In this document: piece after piece, positions 16,981 to 29,333 of the stretch | Layout: every line of letters starts with the position of its first letter | How positions within the stretch are numbered: the stretch's first letter is position 1 | Source: JACVRW01 sp963716215 | GTDB taxonomy: Bacteria; Actinomycetota; Thermoleophilia; Solirubrobacterales; Thermoleophilaceae | DNA length: 64,000 nucleotides | Assembly (NCBI GenBank): GCA_963716215.1 | Contig: OY970298.1 | Coordinates: 2,542,001 to 2,606,000 of the forward strand | Direction of reading: 5' to 3' | Made by a program: the position numbers and the translations under genes | The notes under the pieces: model-generated | Database searches by the model: none | Told to the model about the DNA's origin: nothing | The model's input: the letters and a program-made list of their open reading frames with translations, nothing else

Positions 16981-17847
16981 GCGGTCGAGAGCCTACGGGA
17001 CGATCGCTGCAAGAGAAGTTGCAGCAAATTGCGGCTTCCATCCGAGCGCCGCCGTACCTTACCGAACGCATGTTCCCTCAGCTCAGACAGCGATTCGGCC
17101 CGGCGCTCGACCTCATCGTCGAGTTTTCTACTCTCGGCGAATACCGGCTGGACGCCGATGGCGTCCTCCGGCCCGCGAGTGCCCTCGCCCACGCTCCTGA
17201 GCGCGCTCCGCAGCTGGGAGGCGCCGGTGATTCCCTCGCCGGCCGTGCTGCGGTCCGCCGCATAGTCGCGGGCGGAGCGGTCGGCCTAGCGCCGGCCGCC
17301 ACCCCCGCGGCCCGGCGGCTGGCGCGGGACGTGCGCGTCGCCCAGGCGGCGCAGGCCCTCGGCTGTCGCGGCGAGCGGCGGCACACGGCCGCCGACCAAG
17401 GTGCGCGCCGGGCCAAGCCGCGCCCGCGCGTGGCAGAGGCGCCGGAGCAGCTCTGCCTGGCCGTCTAGTCGTGCGGCCTCGGCGGGCGAGCGCCGGATCG
17501 CAGCACTGAGCGACGAGCGGCCGCATAGCCGCCCACCTCCGGGCGGCATGCCCGCGACGCGGCTCTGCTCCCAGAGGGAAGCCGCAAAGCGGTCCACAGG
17601 GCCCTCGCACCGAGGGAGAAGTAGAAATCGCGCCCACAGCGCCCTCACGGCGCTGGTGAATCACCTTTGCGGCTCCATCGGAGGCAAATCGTGCCCGCCC
17701 TGCCTACTTGCCGCGCGCTGGGCTACGTAGTGCCCGCCAGCGGCCGCAAGTCGCGTCCGGCCGCTGCCGAGCACCGGCCCGGTGCCGCTTGCCGCTTCCC
17801 GCTTGGGTCCGAAGATCGACGTCGAGCGCCGCCGCCGCGCTGGCCGT
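16981..17847. other. Gene-poor stretch of about 870 bases
   Basis: No recognisable protein or RNA gene. Two weak reading frames cover parts of it: a rightward one at 17070-17468 (listed separately) and a leftward one at 17286-17648, each with moderately GC-rich third positions but no known domain. The rest, especially 17650-17847, looks non-coding. I looked for tRNA, tmRNA and RNase P RNA hallmarks and saw none. Confidence 0.5.
17070..17468 (+). CDS. Possible small hypothetical protein
   Basis: 132 residues starting MFPQLRQRFGPALDLIVEF. The first 60 residues look protein-like; the rest is Ala/Arg/Gly-rich and could be a chance frame. In favour: a -10-like TACCTT ends 9 bases before the ATG, the same spacing as other apparently leaderless genes in the window. 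Against: no homologue recognised, more A/T at third positions than its neighbours, and an overlapping leftward frame of similar quality. Confidence 0.3.
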   Translation: MFPQLRQRFGPALDLIVEFSTLGEYRLDADGVLRPASALAHAPERAPQLGGAGDSLAGRAAVRRIVAGGAVGLAPAATPAARRLARDVRVAQAAQALGCRGERRHTAADQGARRAKPRPRVAEAPEQLCLAV

Positions 17848-18231
17848 CTAGTCGACGCTCTCCGCGACCCAGGTTTCGGCCTGGCGCGCCAGGACTACCT
17901 GCACCTGGCCGTCGGATCCCATCGCCATGAAGTGGGCGCGGTCCTCCTCGACGCCCGGACGGTCGTCCACGAGCACCAGGTGGAGGTCGTCGAAGGCCCA
18001 ACCCGGCCGCGCCGACTCGATGGCGGCGCGGGCAGTGGCCTCCATGGTGTCGCGGTGCCAGCCCCTGTCGGCGGCGCGCGCCTGCTCGAGCGCCTCGTCC
18101 GCCGCTCGGATGTGCTCGTAGAACGTGCCCGCCTGGCGGCGCCCGCGGGCGCGCACGGCGAACAGGCCGCCGATGAAGAACACGATCAGCAGCACGACGA
18201 CGACGATCACGATGATTTCGAGAACCGACAT
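17848..18231 (-). CDS. Small single-pass membrane protein, hypothetical
   Basis: 127 residues. A very hydrophobic N-terminal helix (about residues 4-26, IIVIVVVVLLIVFFIGGLFA) is followed by a basic RARGRRQ stop-transfer and a soluble domain of about 95 residues facing the cytosol. The soluble part (FYEHIRAADEALEQARAADR, then VVLARQAETWVAE) is not one I can name. A TAGACT -10 at 18241-18246 reads leftward and ends 9 bases before the ATG, so the gene has its own promoter just past the rRNA terminator. Confidence 0.75.
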   Translation of the reverse strand: MSVLEIIVIVVVVLLIVFFIGGLFAVRARGRRQAGTFYEHIRAADEALEQARAADRGWHRDTMEATARAAIESARPGWAFDDLHLVLVDDRPGVEEDRAHFMAMGSDGQVQVVLARQAETWVAESVD

Positions 18232-18240
18232 GCGCGGAGG

Positions 18241-18246
18241 AGTCTA
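18241..18246 (-). promoter_or_regulatory. -10 element of the small membrane protein
   Basis: Leftward TAGACT, 9 bases before the ATG at 18231, directly after the rRNA operon terminator. No Shine-Dalgarno is present, so the message is probably leaderless. Confidence 0.35.
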
Positions 18247-18268
18247 GGACACGACTGCGGACGAGAAA

Positions 18269-18288
18269 GGCCGCCCCGGGGGGCGGCC
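18269..18288 (-). terminator. Rho-independent terminator of the rRNA operon
   Basis: A perfect GC inverted repeat (GGCCGCCCC / GGGGCGGCC) read leftward is followed at once by TTTCTCGT. It lies about 10 bases beyond the 3' end of 5S rRNA, so it closes the operon. Confidence 0.8.
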
Positions 18289-18297
18289 TAAGTTAAA

Positions 18298-18412
18298 TCG
18301 GCGGCGACCTACTCTCCCAGGCCCTTGCGAGCCAAGTACCATCGGCGCTGAGGGGCTTAACTGCTCTGTTCGGAATGGGAAGAGGTGTGGCCCCCTCGCT
18401 ATCACCACCGAA
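18298..18412 (-). rRNA. rrf: 5S ribosomal RNA
   Basis: About 115 bases. Read leftward it has the conserved CCCATTCCGAACAGAGCAG loop region, then AAGCCCCTCAGCGCC, and GGGAGAGTAGG near the 3' end. Ends are estimated to within a few bases. Last gene of the rrn operon, followed by a terminator. Confidence 0.93.
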
Positions 18413-18440
18413 AGATAGCGAGACCAAGCCCCCGCCGGAG

Positions 18441-18462
18441 CTTGAAAACTGCACGGTTGGCC
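18441..18462 (-). repeat. 3' strand of the 23S rRNA processing stem
   Basis: Complementary over 22 bases, with one G-U type difference, to 21561-21582 on the other side of 23S. In the transcript the two flanks pair to form the long helix that RNase III cuts. The pairing resumes a few bases nearer the 23S ends (AGATCAC at 18468-18474 against 21542-21548). Confidence 0.85.
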
Positions 18463-18481
18463 GCGAAAGATCACTAAATAT

Positions 18482-21490
<3,009 letters not shown>

Positions 21491-21560
21491 GTGATCGTTG
21501 ATAGCCGGCGTCGCGTACTGCCAACGCCGGTTCTACAACGGTGATCTTCCGTTGTTACTT

Positions 21561-21582
21561 GGCCAACTGTGCAGTTTTCAAG
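21561..21582 (-). repeat. 5' strand of the 23S rRNA processing stem
   Basis: Pairs with 18441-18462 (21 of 22 bases exact). In the transcript it reads CTTGAAAACTGCACAGTTGG and lies about 70 bases before mature 23S. It marks the RNase III cut region. Confidence 0.85.
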
Positions 21583-21620
21583 GTCCGGCGAGGGCGCGGC
21601 CGAGGGGACTCCCCGGCTGG

Positions 21621-21643
21621 TCTCTCAAAACTCAGCAGTGCAC
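21621..21643 (-). repeat. 3' strand of the 16S rRNA processing stem
   Basis: Complementary to 23533-23555 at 21 of 23 positions, so the regions 130 bases after and 210 bases before 16S pair in the precursor. The core AAAACTCAGCAGTGCAC is exact. Confidence 0.85.
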
Positions 21644-21773
21644 CACGCGCAATCTGGCGCGTGTGGCCGGCGCAGAGACTTCCTACGCCGGACCTCCAGG
21701 CCCGGTCGACATTCAGGGACGCCGTGCGGTCTAGAGACCGACACGACGGGCTCGTCCTATATGACGAGCTCCC

Positions 21774-23322
<1,549 letters not shown>

Positions 23323-23606
23323 AAGTCTGGCGTGGTATCAGCGCCGGCAACCGAAGCTGCCGACTATTCCACTGTCAGATCAAGGAAAGCTGTCAAGTCA
23401 TAGCTGCCTCCGCGCACACTTGCGAGAGGCCGAACTTGACGGGTCTGTTCAGGCCCTGCCCAAAGGCAGGGTCGAACCTGGGCGACCATTGAAGCCGCCA
23501 GGCAAGCAAAGCTTGCGCGGCGGCGAGGTCGCGTGCACTGCTGAGTTTTCAAAGACCGTGGCCCTCAGGGGTGGGGTCGCCACTGCGCCCTGAGGCGCGA
23601 CGGAGC
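23323..23606 (-). other. rRNA operon leader
   Basis: About 280 bases of transcribed leader before 16S. It contains the 5' arm of the 16S stem (23533-23555), and just after the presumed start an inverted repeat CCTCAGG/CCTGAGG (23563-23569 with 23589-23595). CTTTGAAAACTC in the stem arm also resembles the boxA-type antitermination sites found in rrn leaders. A TTGACA at 23391-23396 lacks a correctly spaced -10 and lies inside the leader, so I do not call it a promoter. Confidence 0.55.
23533..23555 (-). repeat. 5' strand of the 16S rRNA processing stem
   Basis: Partner of 21621-21643; see that entry. Its position means transcription must begin upstream of 23555. Confidence 0.85.
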
Positions 23607-23612
23607 AGTGTA
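23607..23612 (-). promoter_or_regulatory. rrn P1: Likely rrn promoter, -10 element
   Basis: Leftward TACACT with a predicted start near 23600, in the only gap between the tyrS stop and the 16S processing stem. The -35 (TCGCTA, 16 bases upstream) is poor and lies in the last codons of tyrS. rRNA promoters often have weak -35 boxes, but this call rests mainly on position. Confidence 0.45.
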
Positions 23613-23627
23613 GCACCGAACGGGCGG

Positions 23628-24800
23628 CTAGCGACGGCGCAGCCGGCGTAGACGCCGCTTGCCAAGCTGGATCACGGCCCCGTCCAGACGCTCCGCGGGC
23701 AGATCCAGCGCGTCGCCGTCGAGCGCCTCCCCGTCCAGCCGGACGCCGGCCTGGCCGAGCAGCCGCCTGGCCTCGGAGCGCGACACCCCGAACGCGTCCG
23801 CCAGCAGCGCCGGCAAGTGGACCGCGTCGCCGTTGGCGGCGAACGCGAAGTCCTCGATCGTCTCCGGCAGCTCGTGGCGCACGTGCAGCGCGTCGAAGCG
23901 CTCCTCGGCCTCGGCGGCGGCCTGCTCGCCGTGGTAGGCGGCCGTCAGGGCACGTGCCATCGCGCGCTTTGCGTCGCGCGGCGGCATCGCTGGGTCGAGC
24001 GGGTCATCGAGCAGCAGCTCGTAGTAGGTCGGCATCGCCTCGTCCGGGACCCGCATCAGCTTCCCGTAGGCCTCCTCGGGCGGGTCGTTGACGCCCACGT
24101 AGTTCCCCAGCGACTTGGACATCTTCTGGACGCCGTCGATGCCCGGCAGGATCGGCATCGTAAGGATCGACTGGGGCGGCACGTCGTAGGCGCGCTGCAC
24201 CTCGCGCGCGAGCAGCACGTTGAACTTCTGATCGGTGGCGCCCATCTCCACGTCCGACCGGATCGCCACCGAGTCGTAGCCCTGCATCAGCGGGTAGAGC
24301 AGCTCGAGCACCGAGATCGGCTCGCCGGCCGCGTAGCGCTTGGCGAAGTCGTCGCGCTCGAGCAGCTGGGCCACGGTGGCGGTGCGCGCGAGCCGGAACA
24401 GGTCCTCCATCGCCATGTCGAGCCACTCGCCGTTGCGGCGCACCTCGGTCGCGTCGCGGTCGAGCACCTTGAACGCCTGCTCCTCGTAGGTCTCCGCGTT
24501 GCGGTCGATCTCAGCCGGGTCCGCCTCGGGTCGGATCGAGGAGCGCCCGCTGGGATCACCCACGCGCGCGGTGTAGTCCCCGATGATCAGCACCACCTGG
24601 TGACCCAGGTCCTGGAACTCGCGCAGCTTGCGCAGCACCACCGTGTGGCCCAGGTGGATGTCCGGCGTGGTGGGATCGACACCCAGCTTCACGCGCAGCG
24701 GACGGCCCTGCTCGAGCTGGCGCTCGAGCTCGCCTCGAGGCAGGGCGTCGACGGCGTTGCGGGTGAGGAACCGGGCCGCCTCGCCCGCCGAATCCGTCAT
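23628..24800 (-). CDS. tyrS: Tyrosyl-tRNA synthetase
   Basis: 390 residues. Charges tRNA-Tyr. Class Ia signatures: HLGH at 49-52 (the HIGH motif) and KMSKS in GVQKMSKSLGN; C-terminal S4 RNA-binding region at about 330-385, ending in an Arg-rich tail LGKRRLRRLRRR. It is directly upstream of the rRNA operon on the same strand, with the likely rrn promoter overlapping its 3' end; read-through into rRNA is possible. Confidence 0.96.
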   Translation of the reverse strand: MTDSAGEAARFLTRNAVDALPRGELERQLEQGRPLRVKLGVDPTTPDIHLGHTVVLRKLREFQDLGHQVVLIIGDYTARVGDPSGRSSIRPEADPAEIDRNAETYEEQAFKVLDRDATEVRRNGEWLDMAMEDLFRLARTATVAQLLERDDFAKRYAAGEPISVLELLYPLMQGYDSVAIRSDVEMGATDQKFNVLLAREVQRAYDVPPQSILTMPILPGIDGVQKMSKSLGNYVGVNDPPEEAYGKLMRVPDEAMPTYYELLLDDPLDPAMPPRDAKRAMARALTAAYHGEQAAAEAEERFDALHVRHELPETIEDFAFAANGDAVHLPALLADAFGVSRSEARRLLGQAGVRLDGEALDGDALDLPAERLDGAVIQLGKRRLRRLRRR

Positions 24801-24807
24801 GGCGCCA

Positions 24808-24813
24808 ATGCTA
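24808..24813 (-). promoter_or_regulatory. -10 element of tyrS
   Basis: Leftward TAGCAT, 7 bases before the tyrS ATG at 24800; no Shine-Dalgarno, so probably leaderless. Confidence 0.4.
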
Positions 24814-24871
24814 GACTGCGCGGCTCGCTGGGCGCCCGACGGAGCTCTGTACGGGGCGGGCGCGCCTGACT

Positions 24872-27310
24872 ATGCCTAGTCTCACCCGTACGCAAGCGGG
24901 GCGCCGTCGACACGGGCGTCCAAACAGCATGCAGGAGCCGCCGACGTCCATCATCCAGCCCTCTCCCACGCACGGGCCCCGTTTCGTGCGTGGCGAGAAC
25001 GGCGCGCCGCCCGAGCCGCCGCAGCCGCCCAAGCCGAAGCTGAAGAAGCTGCGCCTGGCGCTGGTCGTGCTGGGGCTCTCGGTGATCGCCGTGATCTCCA
25101 CCGTCTTCGGGATGCTGATGGCCGTCGCGAGCGACCTGCCGGCGCTGGACAACGAGGCCGAGTTCCACGCCGCAGAGAACTCGGTCCTGTTCTCCGACGG
25201 CCCCGGCTGCCGCGAGGTCGGGAAGCCCGACTGCCAGATCGCGAAGCTGACTGGCAACCTCAACCGCATCCTCGTCAACGAGGGCGAGATCTCCCCGAAC
25301 CTCAAGAACGCCGTGATCGCGATTGAGGACCGGCGTTTCTACAGCCACGAGGGCGTGGACTACACCGGCATCGCCCGGGCGCTGTGGCAGGACATCCGGC
25401 GCGGCACAGCCGCGCAGGGCGGGTCCACGATCACCCAGCAGTTCGTGAAGAACGCGCTGTCCGCCCAGGGCGACCGCTCGGTGTTCCAGAAGCTGCGCGA
25501 GTCCGCCTTGGCCTACCACCTCGAGCGCAAGTGGTCGAAGGAGAAGATCCTCACCCAGTACCTGAACACGGTGTACTTCGGCAACGGCGCCTACGGCGTG
25601 GAGGCGGCCGCGCGCACCTACTTCGGCGACGGCGACGAGCCGGAGGAGCGCGAGACCGCCGAGGACACCGCCGGCGTGACCCTGCAGCCGCCGCCGGACG
25701 TGGAGGAAGAGGAGGCCGACCCGAACGCGCGCGAGTCGCGCGTACTCTCGCCGTCCGAGGCGGCGCTCCTGGCCGGGATGATCTCGTCGCCCTCGATGTA
25801 CGACCCGCTCGAGCACCCGGAGGCGTCGCGGGAGCGCCGCGACGTCGTGCTCGTCCGGATGCTCGACCAACACATGATCACCCGCGCCCAGTACGAGGAG
25901 GCGCGCCACGAGTCGCTCCCCGACGAGGACCAGGTGGACCCGCCGGACGCCGACTCCGAGCAGCCCTACTTCACGAGCTGGCTGACGCAGCAGCTGGTGG
26001 ACGAGTATGGCCCCGGGCTGGTCTTCGGCGGCGGGCTGAAAATCAAGACGACGATCGACCCCGAGCGCCAGGCCGCGGCCGAGCAGGCGATCGCGGGCCG
26101 GCTCGCCGGGATCGGTCCGAGCGCGTCGCTGGTCGCGATCGAGAACAAGACCGGCGAGGTCAAGGCGATGGTCGGCGGCACGGACTTCAATGCGCGGCCG
26201 TTCAACCTGGCGACCAACGGGCACCGCCAGCCGGGCTCGTCGATCAAGCCGTTCATCCTCGTGCGCGCGCTCGCGGACGGCGTGGACCCGAACAGCAGCT
26301 GGGCGTCCCAGCCGAAGGAGTTCCCGGTGCCCGGGTCGCCCGACGAGGTGTTCCCGGTCAGCAACTACGAGGACTCCTACCTCGGCACCGCCTCGCTGTG
26401 GTCGGCCACGGCCACCTCCGACAACTCGGTGTTCGCCGAGCTCGGCCTGAAGGTGGGCACTAAGCGAGTGGCCCGGATGGCTCGGCGGATGGGCATTCGC
26501 ACCAAGCTGTCGACCAACCCGGCCATGACGCTGGGCGGGCTCGAGGAGGGCGTGACCCCACTCGAGATGGCCTACGCCTACTCGACCATCGCCAACGAGG
26601 GCGAGCGCGTGTCGGGCACCCTGGCGCCGAACGACGACGGCCCGGTCGGCGTCGAGCGCGTGGAGGGCAGCGGCCTCGACCGCACCAACGAGACGCGCTC
26701 AACGCGCGTGTTCTCCGAGGAGGTCGGCCAGACCGCCAAGGAGATGCTCCACCTGGTGGTCACGAGCGGCACCGGCAGGGCGGCTCAGGTCGGCGACGAG
26801 TACATGTGGGGTAAGACCGGGACCACGGAGAACTACGGCGACGCCTGGTTCGTCGGCGGCAACGACGACATGACCGTCGCCATCTGGGTCGGCTACGCGG
26901 ACAAGGTCCAGGCGATGGAGTTCGAGCACGCCGGCGGGCCCGTCGCGGGCGGCAGCTTCCCCGCCGAGATCTTCCACGACTTCATGACCTCCTGGATCGA
27001 CCTGCGCGAGGCCCGGCGCCCCGCCGAGGAGCCCGACGAGAGCGATGGGACGGTCGCTCCCGTCACCCCGATCGATCCGAACGCGGTGCCTGAGGCCGAG
27101 CAGCCGGAGGACACCGCTCCCCAGGACGACACGGGTCAGGGCGAGGAGCAGGACCAGCCCGAGGCGACCCCGGCCCCTGACGATCCGGTCGAGACGCCCG
27201 CTCCGGAGCCGCCGGCGCCCGTGGAGCCCGTGCCCCCCACGCCGACACCGCCACCGGACGGTGGCGGTGGGACCGGCGGCGGCGTGACGCCGGGCGCGAC
27301 CTCGGGCTAG
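24872..27310 (+). CDS. Class A penicillin-binding protein (transglycosylase/transpeptidase)
   Basis: 812 residues (ATG 24872; an alternative ATG at 24929 would give 793). Cytosolic Pro-rich tail, one membrane helix at about 61-86, GT51 glycan polymerase with catalytic Glu152 in EDRRFYSHEG and GGSTITQQ at 183-190, then a transpeptidase with S456-SIK (nucleophile Ser), SDN at 516-518 and KTGTTE near residue 650. The tail after about 700 is acidic and then Pro/Thr-rich (PEPPAPVEPVPPTPTPPP) and probably spans the wall. Odd: an acidic insert (about 252-290, rich in Glu/Asp) between YFG and LSPSEAALLAG in the GT domain. Its TAG shares CTAG with the mpg stop. Confidence 0.94.
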   Translation: MPSLTRTQAGRRRHGRPNSMQEPPTSIIQPSPTHGPRFVRGENGAPPEPPQPPKPKLKKLRLALVVLGLSVIAVISTVFGMLMAVASDLPALDNEAEFHAAENSVLFSDGPGCREVGKPDCQIAKLTGNLNRILVNEGEISPNLKNAVIAIEDRRFYSHEGVDYTGIARALWQDIRRGTAAQGGSTITQQFVKNALSAQGDRSVFQKLRESALAYHLERKWSKEKILTQYLNTVYFGNGAYGVEAAARTYFGDGDEPEERETAEDTAGVTLQPPPDVEEEEADPNARESRVLSPSEAALLAGMISSPSMYDPLEHPEASRERRDVVLVRMLDQHMITRAQYEEARHESLPDEDQVDPPDADSEQPYFTSWLTQQLVDEYGPGLVFGGGLKIKTTIDPERQAAAEQAIAGRLAGIGPSASLVAIENKTGEVKAMVGGTDFNARPFNLATNGHRQPGSSIKPFILVRALADGVDPNSSWASQPKEFPVPGSPDEVFPVSNYEDSYLGTASLWSATATSDNSVFAELGLKVGTKRVARMARRMGIRTKLSTNPAMTLGGLEEGVTPLEMAYAYSTIANEGERVSGTLAPNDDGPVGVERVEGSGLDRTNETRSTRVFSEEVGQTAKEMLHLVVTSGTGRAAQVGDEYMWGKTGTTENYGDAWFVGGNDDMTVAIWVGYADKVQAMEFEHAGGPVAGGSFPAEIFHDFMTSWIDLREARRPAEEPDESDGTVAPVTPIDPNAVPEAEQPEDTAPQDDTGQGEEQDQPEATPAPDDPVETPAPEPPAPVEPVPPTPTPPPDGGGGTGGGVTPGATSG

Positions 27311-27897
27311 GCCGCGGCGCGCATCCGCGCCGGCCAGGGGCGCGACACGTGGGCGCTGCCGGCGTCGCAGAAGCGCCACGGCAGGTCGGCGGCCTTGGTG
27401 ATCCCCACGCGCTCGCCGACCACGATCCGCGGCTCGCGGGCACCGGGCTCGCGGTCGAGCACGGCGATCGGTCCGTCCAGAAGGGAGCTGTCGTTCAGCG
27501 ACAGGCCGATCTCGAGCGCCTGCGTGAGCTTGCCCGGCCCGGAGCACAGGTCGACGTCGCGCTCGACGCCGCGCCGGCCGCGCATCACGTCGAGGCCGTC
27601 GACCGGCTCGAGCGCCCGGATCAGCACGGCCGCCCCAACCCCTTCGTCCTCGCACACGGCGTTCAGCAGCGAGTGGACCCCGTACGAGAAATAGACGTAC
27701 GCGCGCCCGGCCGGGCCGAACAGCGTCGCTGTGCGTGGCGTGCGGCCCACGTACGCGTGGCAGGCGGGCTCGTCCATGTGGTAGCTCTCGGTCTCGACGA
27801 CGCGGCCGGCGGTCTCGCCGTGGCGGACCACGCAGCCGATCAGGTCGCGGGCCACGTCGTGCACCGAGCGCGCGTAGAAGTCGCGCTCGAGCCTCAG
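27307..27897 (-). CDS. mpg: DNA-3-methyladenine glycosylase (AAG/MPG family)
   Basis: 196 residues. Removes alkylated purines in base excision repair. RVVETESYHMDEPACHAY carries the catalytic Glu and DNA-intercalating region; FGPAGRAYVYFSYGVHSLLN and GPGKLTQAL follow as usual. No ATG or GTG fits the family start; the best is CTG at 27897, which makes a CTGA overlap with the argH stop and has GGAGGAGG 7 bases upstream. An unusual start codon, but the ribosome site is strong. Confidence 0.88.
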   Translation of the reverse strand: MRLERDFYARSVHDVARDLIGCVVRHGETAGRVVETESYHMDEPACHAYVGRTPRTATLFGPAGRAYVYFSYGVHSLLNAVCEDEGVGAAVLIRALEPVDGLDVMRGRRGVERDVDLCSGPGKLTQALEIGLSLNDSSLLDGPIAVLDREPGAREPRIVVGERVGITKAADLPWRFCDAGSAHVSRPWPARMRAAA

Positions 27898-29267
27898 GCC
27901 GGCGCCTCCTCCAGCACGTGGCGCGCTTGCGCGAGCTGGTCGCGCACGCGAGCCAGCGAGGTCCCGCCCTCCGAGACCTTGGACTCGAGCCAGGAGCTCT
28001 GCTCCAGCAGGGCGCGGAAGTCGGACGGACGGAGCTGCGGGGCCAGCTCGGCCAGCTCCTCGTCGGTCAGGTCCGACAGGCGCTTGGCGGCCTCGACCGT
28101 TGCCCGTACGAGCCCGCTCACGATCCCGTGGGCCTCGCGGAAGGGCACCCCCTGGCGCACCAGCAGGTCGGCGACGTCGGTCGCCGCGATCAGGTCGTCG
28201 GAGGCGGCGGCCGCCATGCGCTCGCGGTCGAACTCGATCTCGGCGAGCATCGCGCGCGCCACGCGCAGCGTCAGCTCGAGCGTGTCGATCACGTCGAACA
28301 GCGGCTCCTTGTCCTCCTGGAGGTCCTTGTTGTAGGTCAGCGGCAGGCCGTGCAGCACGCCGTGCAGGCCGGCCAGCCGGCCCACCACGCGGGGCGCCTT
28401 CGCGCGCAGCAGCTCCGCCGCGTCGGGGTTCTTCTTCTGGGGCATCAGGCTGGAGCCCGAGGCGAACGAGTCGGACACGCGACAGAAGCCGAACTCGGCC
28501 GTCGACCAGAGCACGATCTCGCCGCCCAGCTGTGACAGGTGCCCGGCGCACGTGGCCGCCGCGCTCATGTAGTCGAGCACGAAGTCGCGGTTCGAGACCG
28601 CGTCGAGCGAGTTCTCGGCGATGCCGCCGAAGCCCAGCTCCTGGGCCACGAACATCCGGCTCGTGTCGAAGTTCACGCCGGCCAGCGCGCCGGCGCCGAG
28701 CGGCAGGTCGTCCGTGGCCGTCATGCAGAACTTGAAGCGCTGGAGGTCGCGGCGGAACTTCCAGAAGTAGGCGAGCAAGTGGTGGGAGAGGTAGACCGGC
28801 TGCGCCCGTTGGAGGTGCGTGTAACCGGGCAGCGGCCAGTCGAGGTGGCCTTCGGCCAGCTCCACCAGCGTGGTCATCAGCTCGCGCAACAGCGCCTGCG
28901 CGTCGAGCGCGTGGGCGCGCACCAGCATCGCGACGTCGGTGGCCACCTGGTCGTTGCGCGAGCGGGCCGTGTGGAGCTTGCCGCCTACCGGCCCGGCCAG
29001 CTCGGTCAGGCGCCGTTCGATCGCCATGTGCACGTCCTCGTCGTCGTCCTTGACGACGAAGCGGTTCTGCTCGATCTCCGCGCGCACGTCCGCCAGCCCG
29101 CGCTCGATCTGGGCGAGGTCCTCGTCGGAGATGATCCCGCTGCGCGCCAGCATGCGCGCGTGCGCAAGCGACTGCTCCAGGTCGTAGGGCGCCAGCCGGT
29201 AGTCGAACCCGATGGACGTGTTCAGCGCCCTGAAGAGGGGGTCCTGGGGGTCACGGAAGCGGCTCAT
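27894..29267 (-). CDS. argH: Argininosuccinate lyase
   Basis: 457 residues. Splits argininosuccinate into arginine and fumarate. Family segments GGKLHTARSRNDQVATDV, PGYTHLQRAQPV and the signature GSSLMPQKKNPD are intact, with the catalytic Ser in the last. The rest of the arg genes are not in the window; instead it is coupled (CTGA overlap) to mpg. Confidence 0.96.
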   Translation of the reverse strand: MSRFRDPQDPLFRALNTSIGFDYRLAPYDLEQSLAHARMLARSGIISDEDLAQIERGLADVRAEIEQNRFVVKDDDEDVHMAIERRLTELAGPVGGKLHTARSRNDQVATDVAMLVRAHALDAQALLRELMTTLVELAEGHLDWPLPGYTHLQRAQPVYLSHHLLAYFWKFRRDLQRFKFCMTATDDLPLGAGALAGVNFDTSRMFVAQELGFGGIAENSLDAVSNRDFVLDYMSAAATCAGHLSQLGGEIVLWSTAEFGFCRVSDSFASGSSLMPQKKNPDAAELLRAKAPRVVGRLAGLHGVLHGLPLTYNKDLQEDKEPLFDVIDTLELTLRVARAMLAEIEFDRERMAAAASDDLIAATDVADLLVRQGVPFREAHGIVSGLVRATVEAAKRLSDLTDEELAELAPQLRPSDFRALLEQSSWLESKVSEGGTSLARVRDQLAQARHVLEEAPA

Positions 29268-29319
29268 CGGGTTCGCCAGTCTCTCAAAGCGAGCCGCCGG
29301 GCCTCGCGCCGCGGAGTCG

Positions 29320-29325
29320 TAGGAT
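29320..29325 (+). promoter_or_regulatory. -10 element of the epimerase gene
   Basis: TAGGAT ends 8 bases before the ATG at 29334, between divergent argH and the epimerase. No Shine-Dalgarno is seen. Confidence 0.4.
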
Positions 29326-29333
29326 CCGCTGCG

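Noticed and set aside
17286..17648. Leftward 120-codon frame in the gene-poor stretch
   Set aside because: Reasonable third-position GC but no homologue, no promoter or ribosome site, and overlaps another weak frame.
23363..23396. Second rrn promoter (TTGACA at 23391-23396)
   Set aside because: The nearest -10 (AATAGT) is 22 bases away, and a start here would lose the 16S processing stem.
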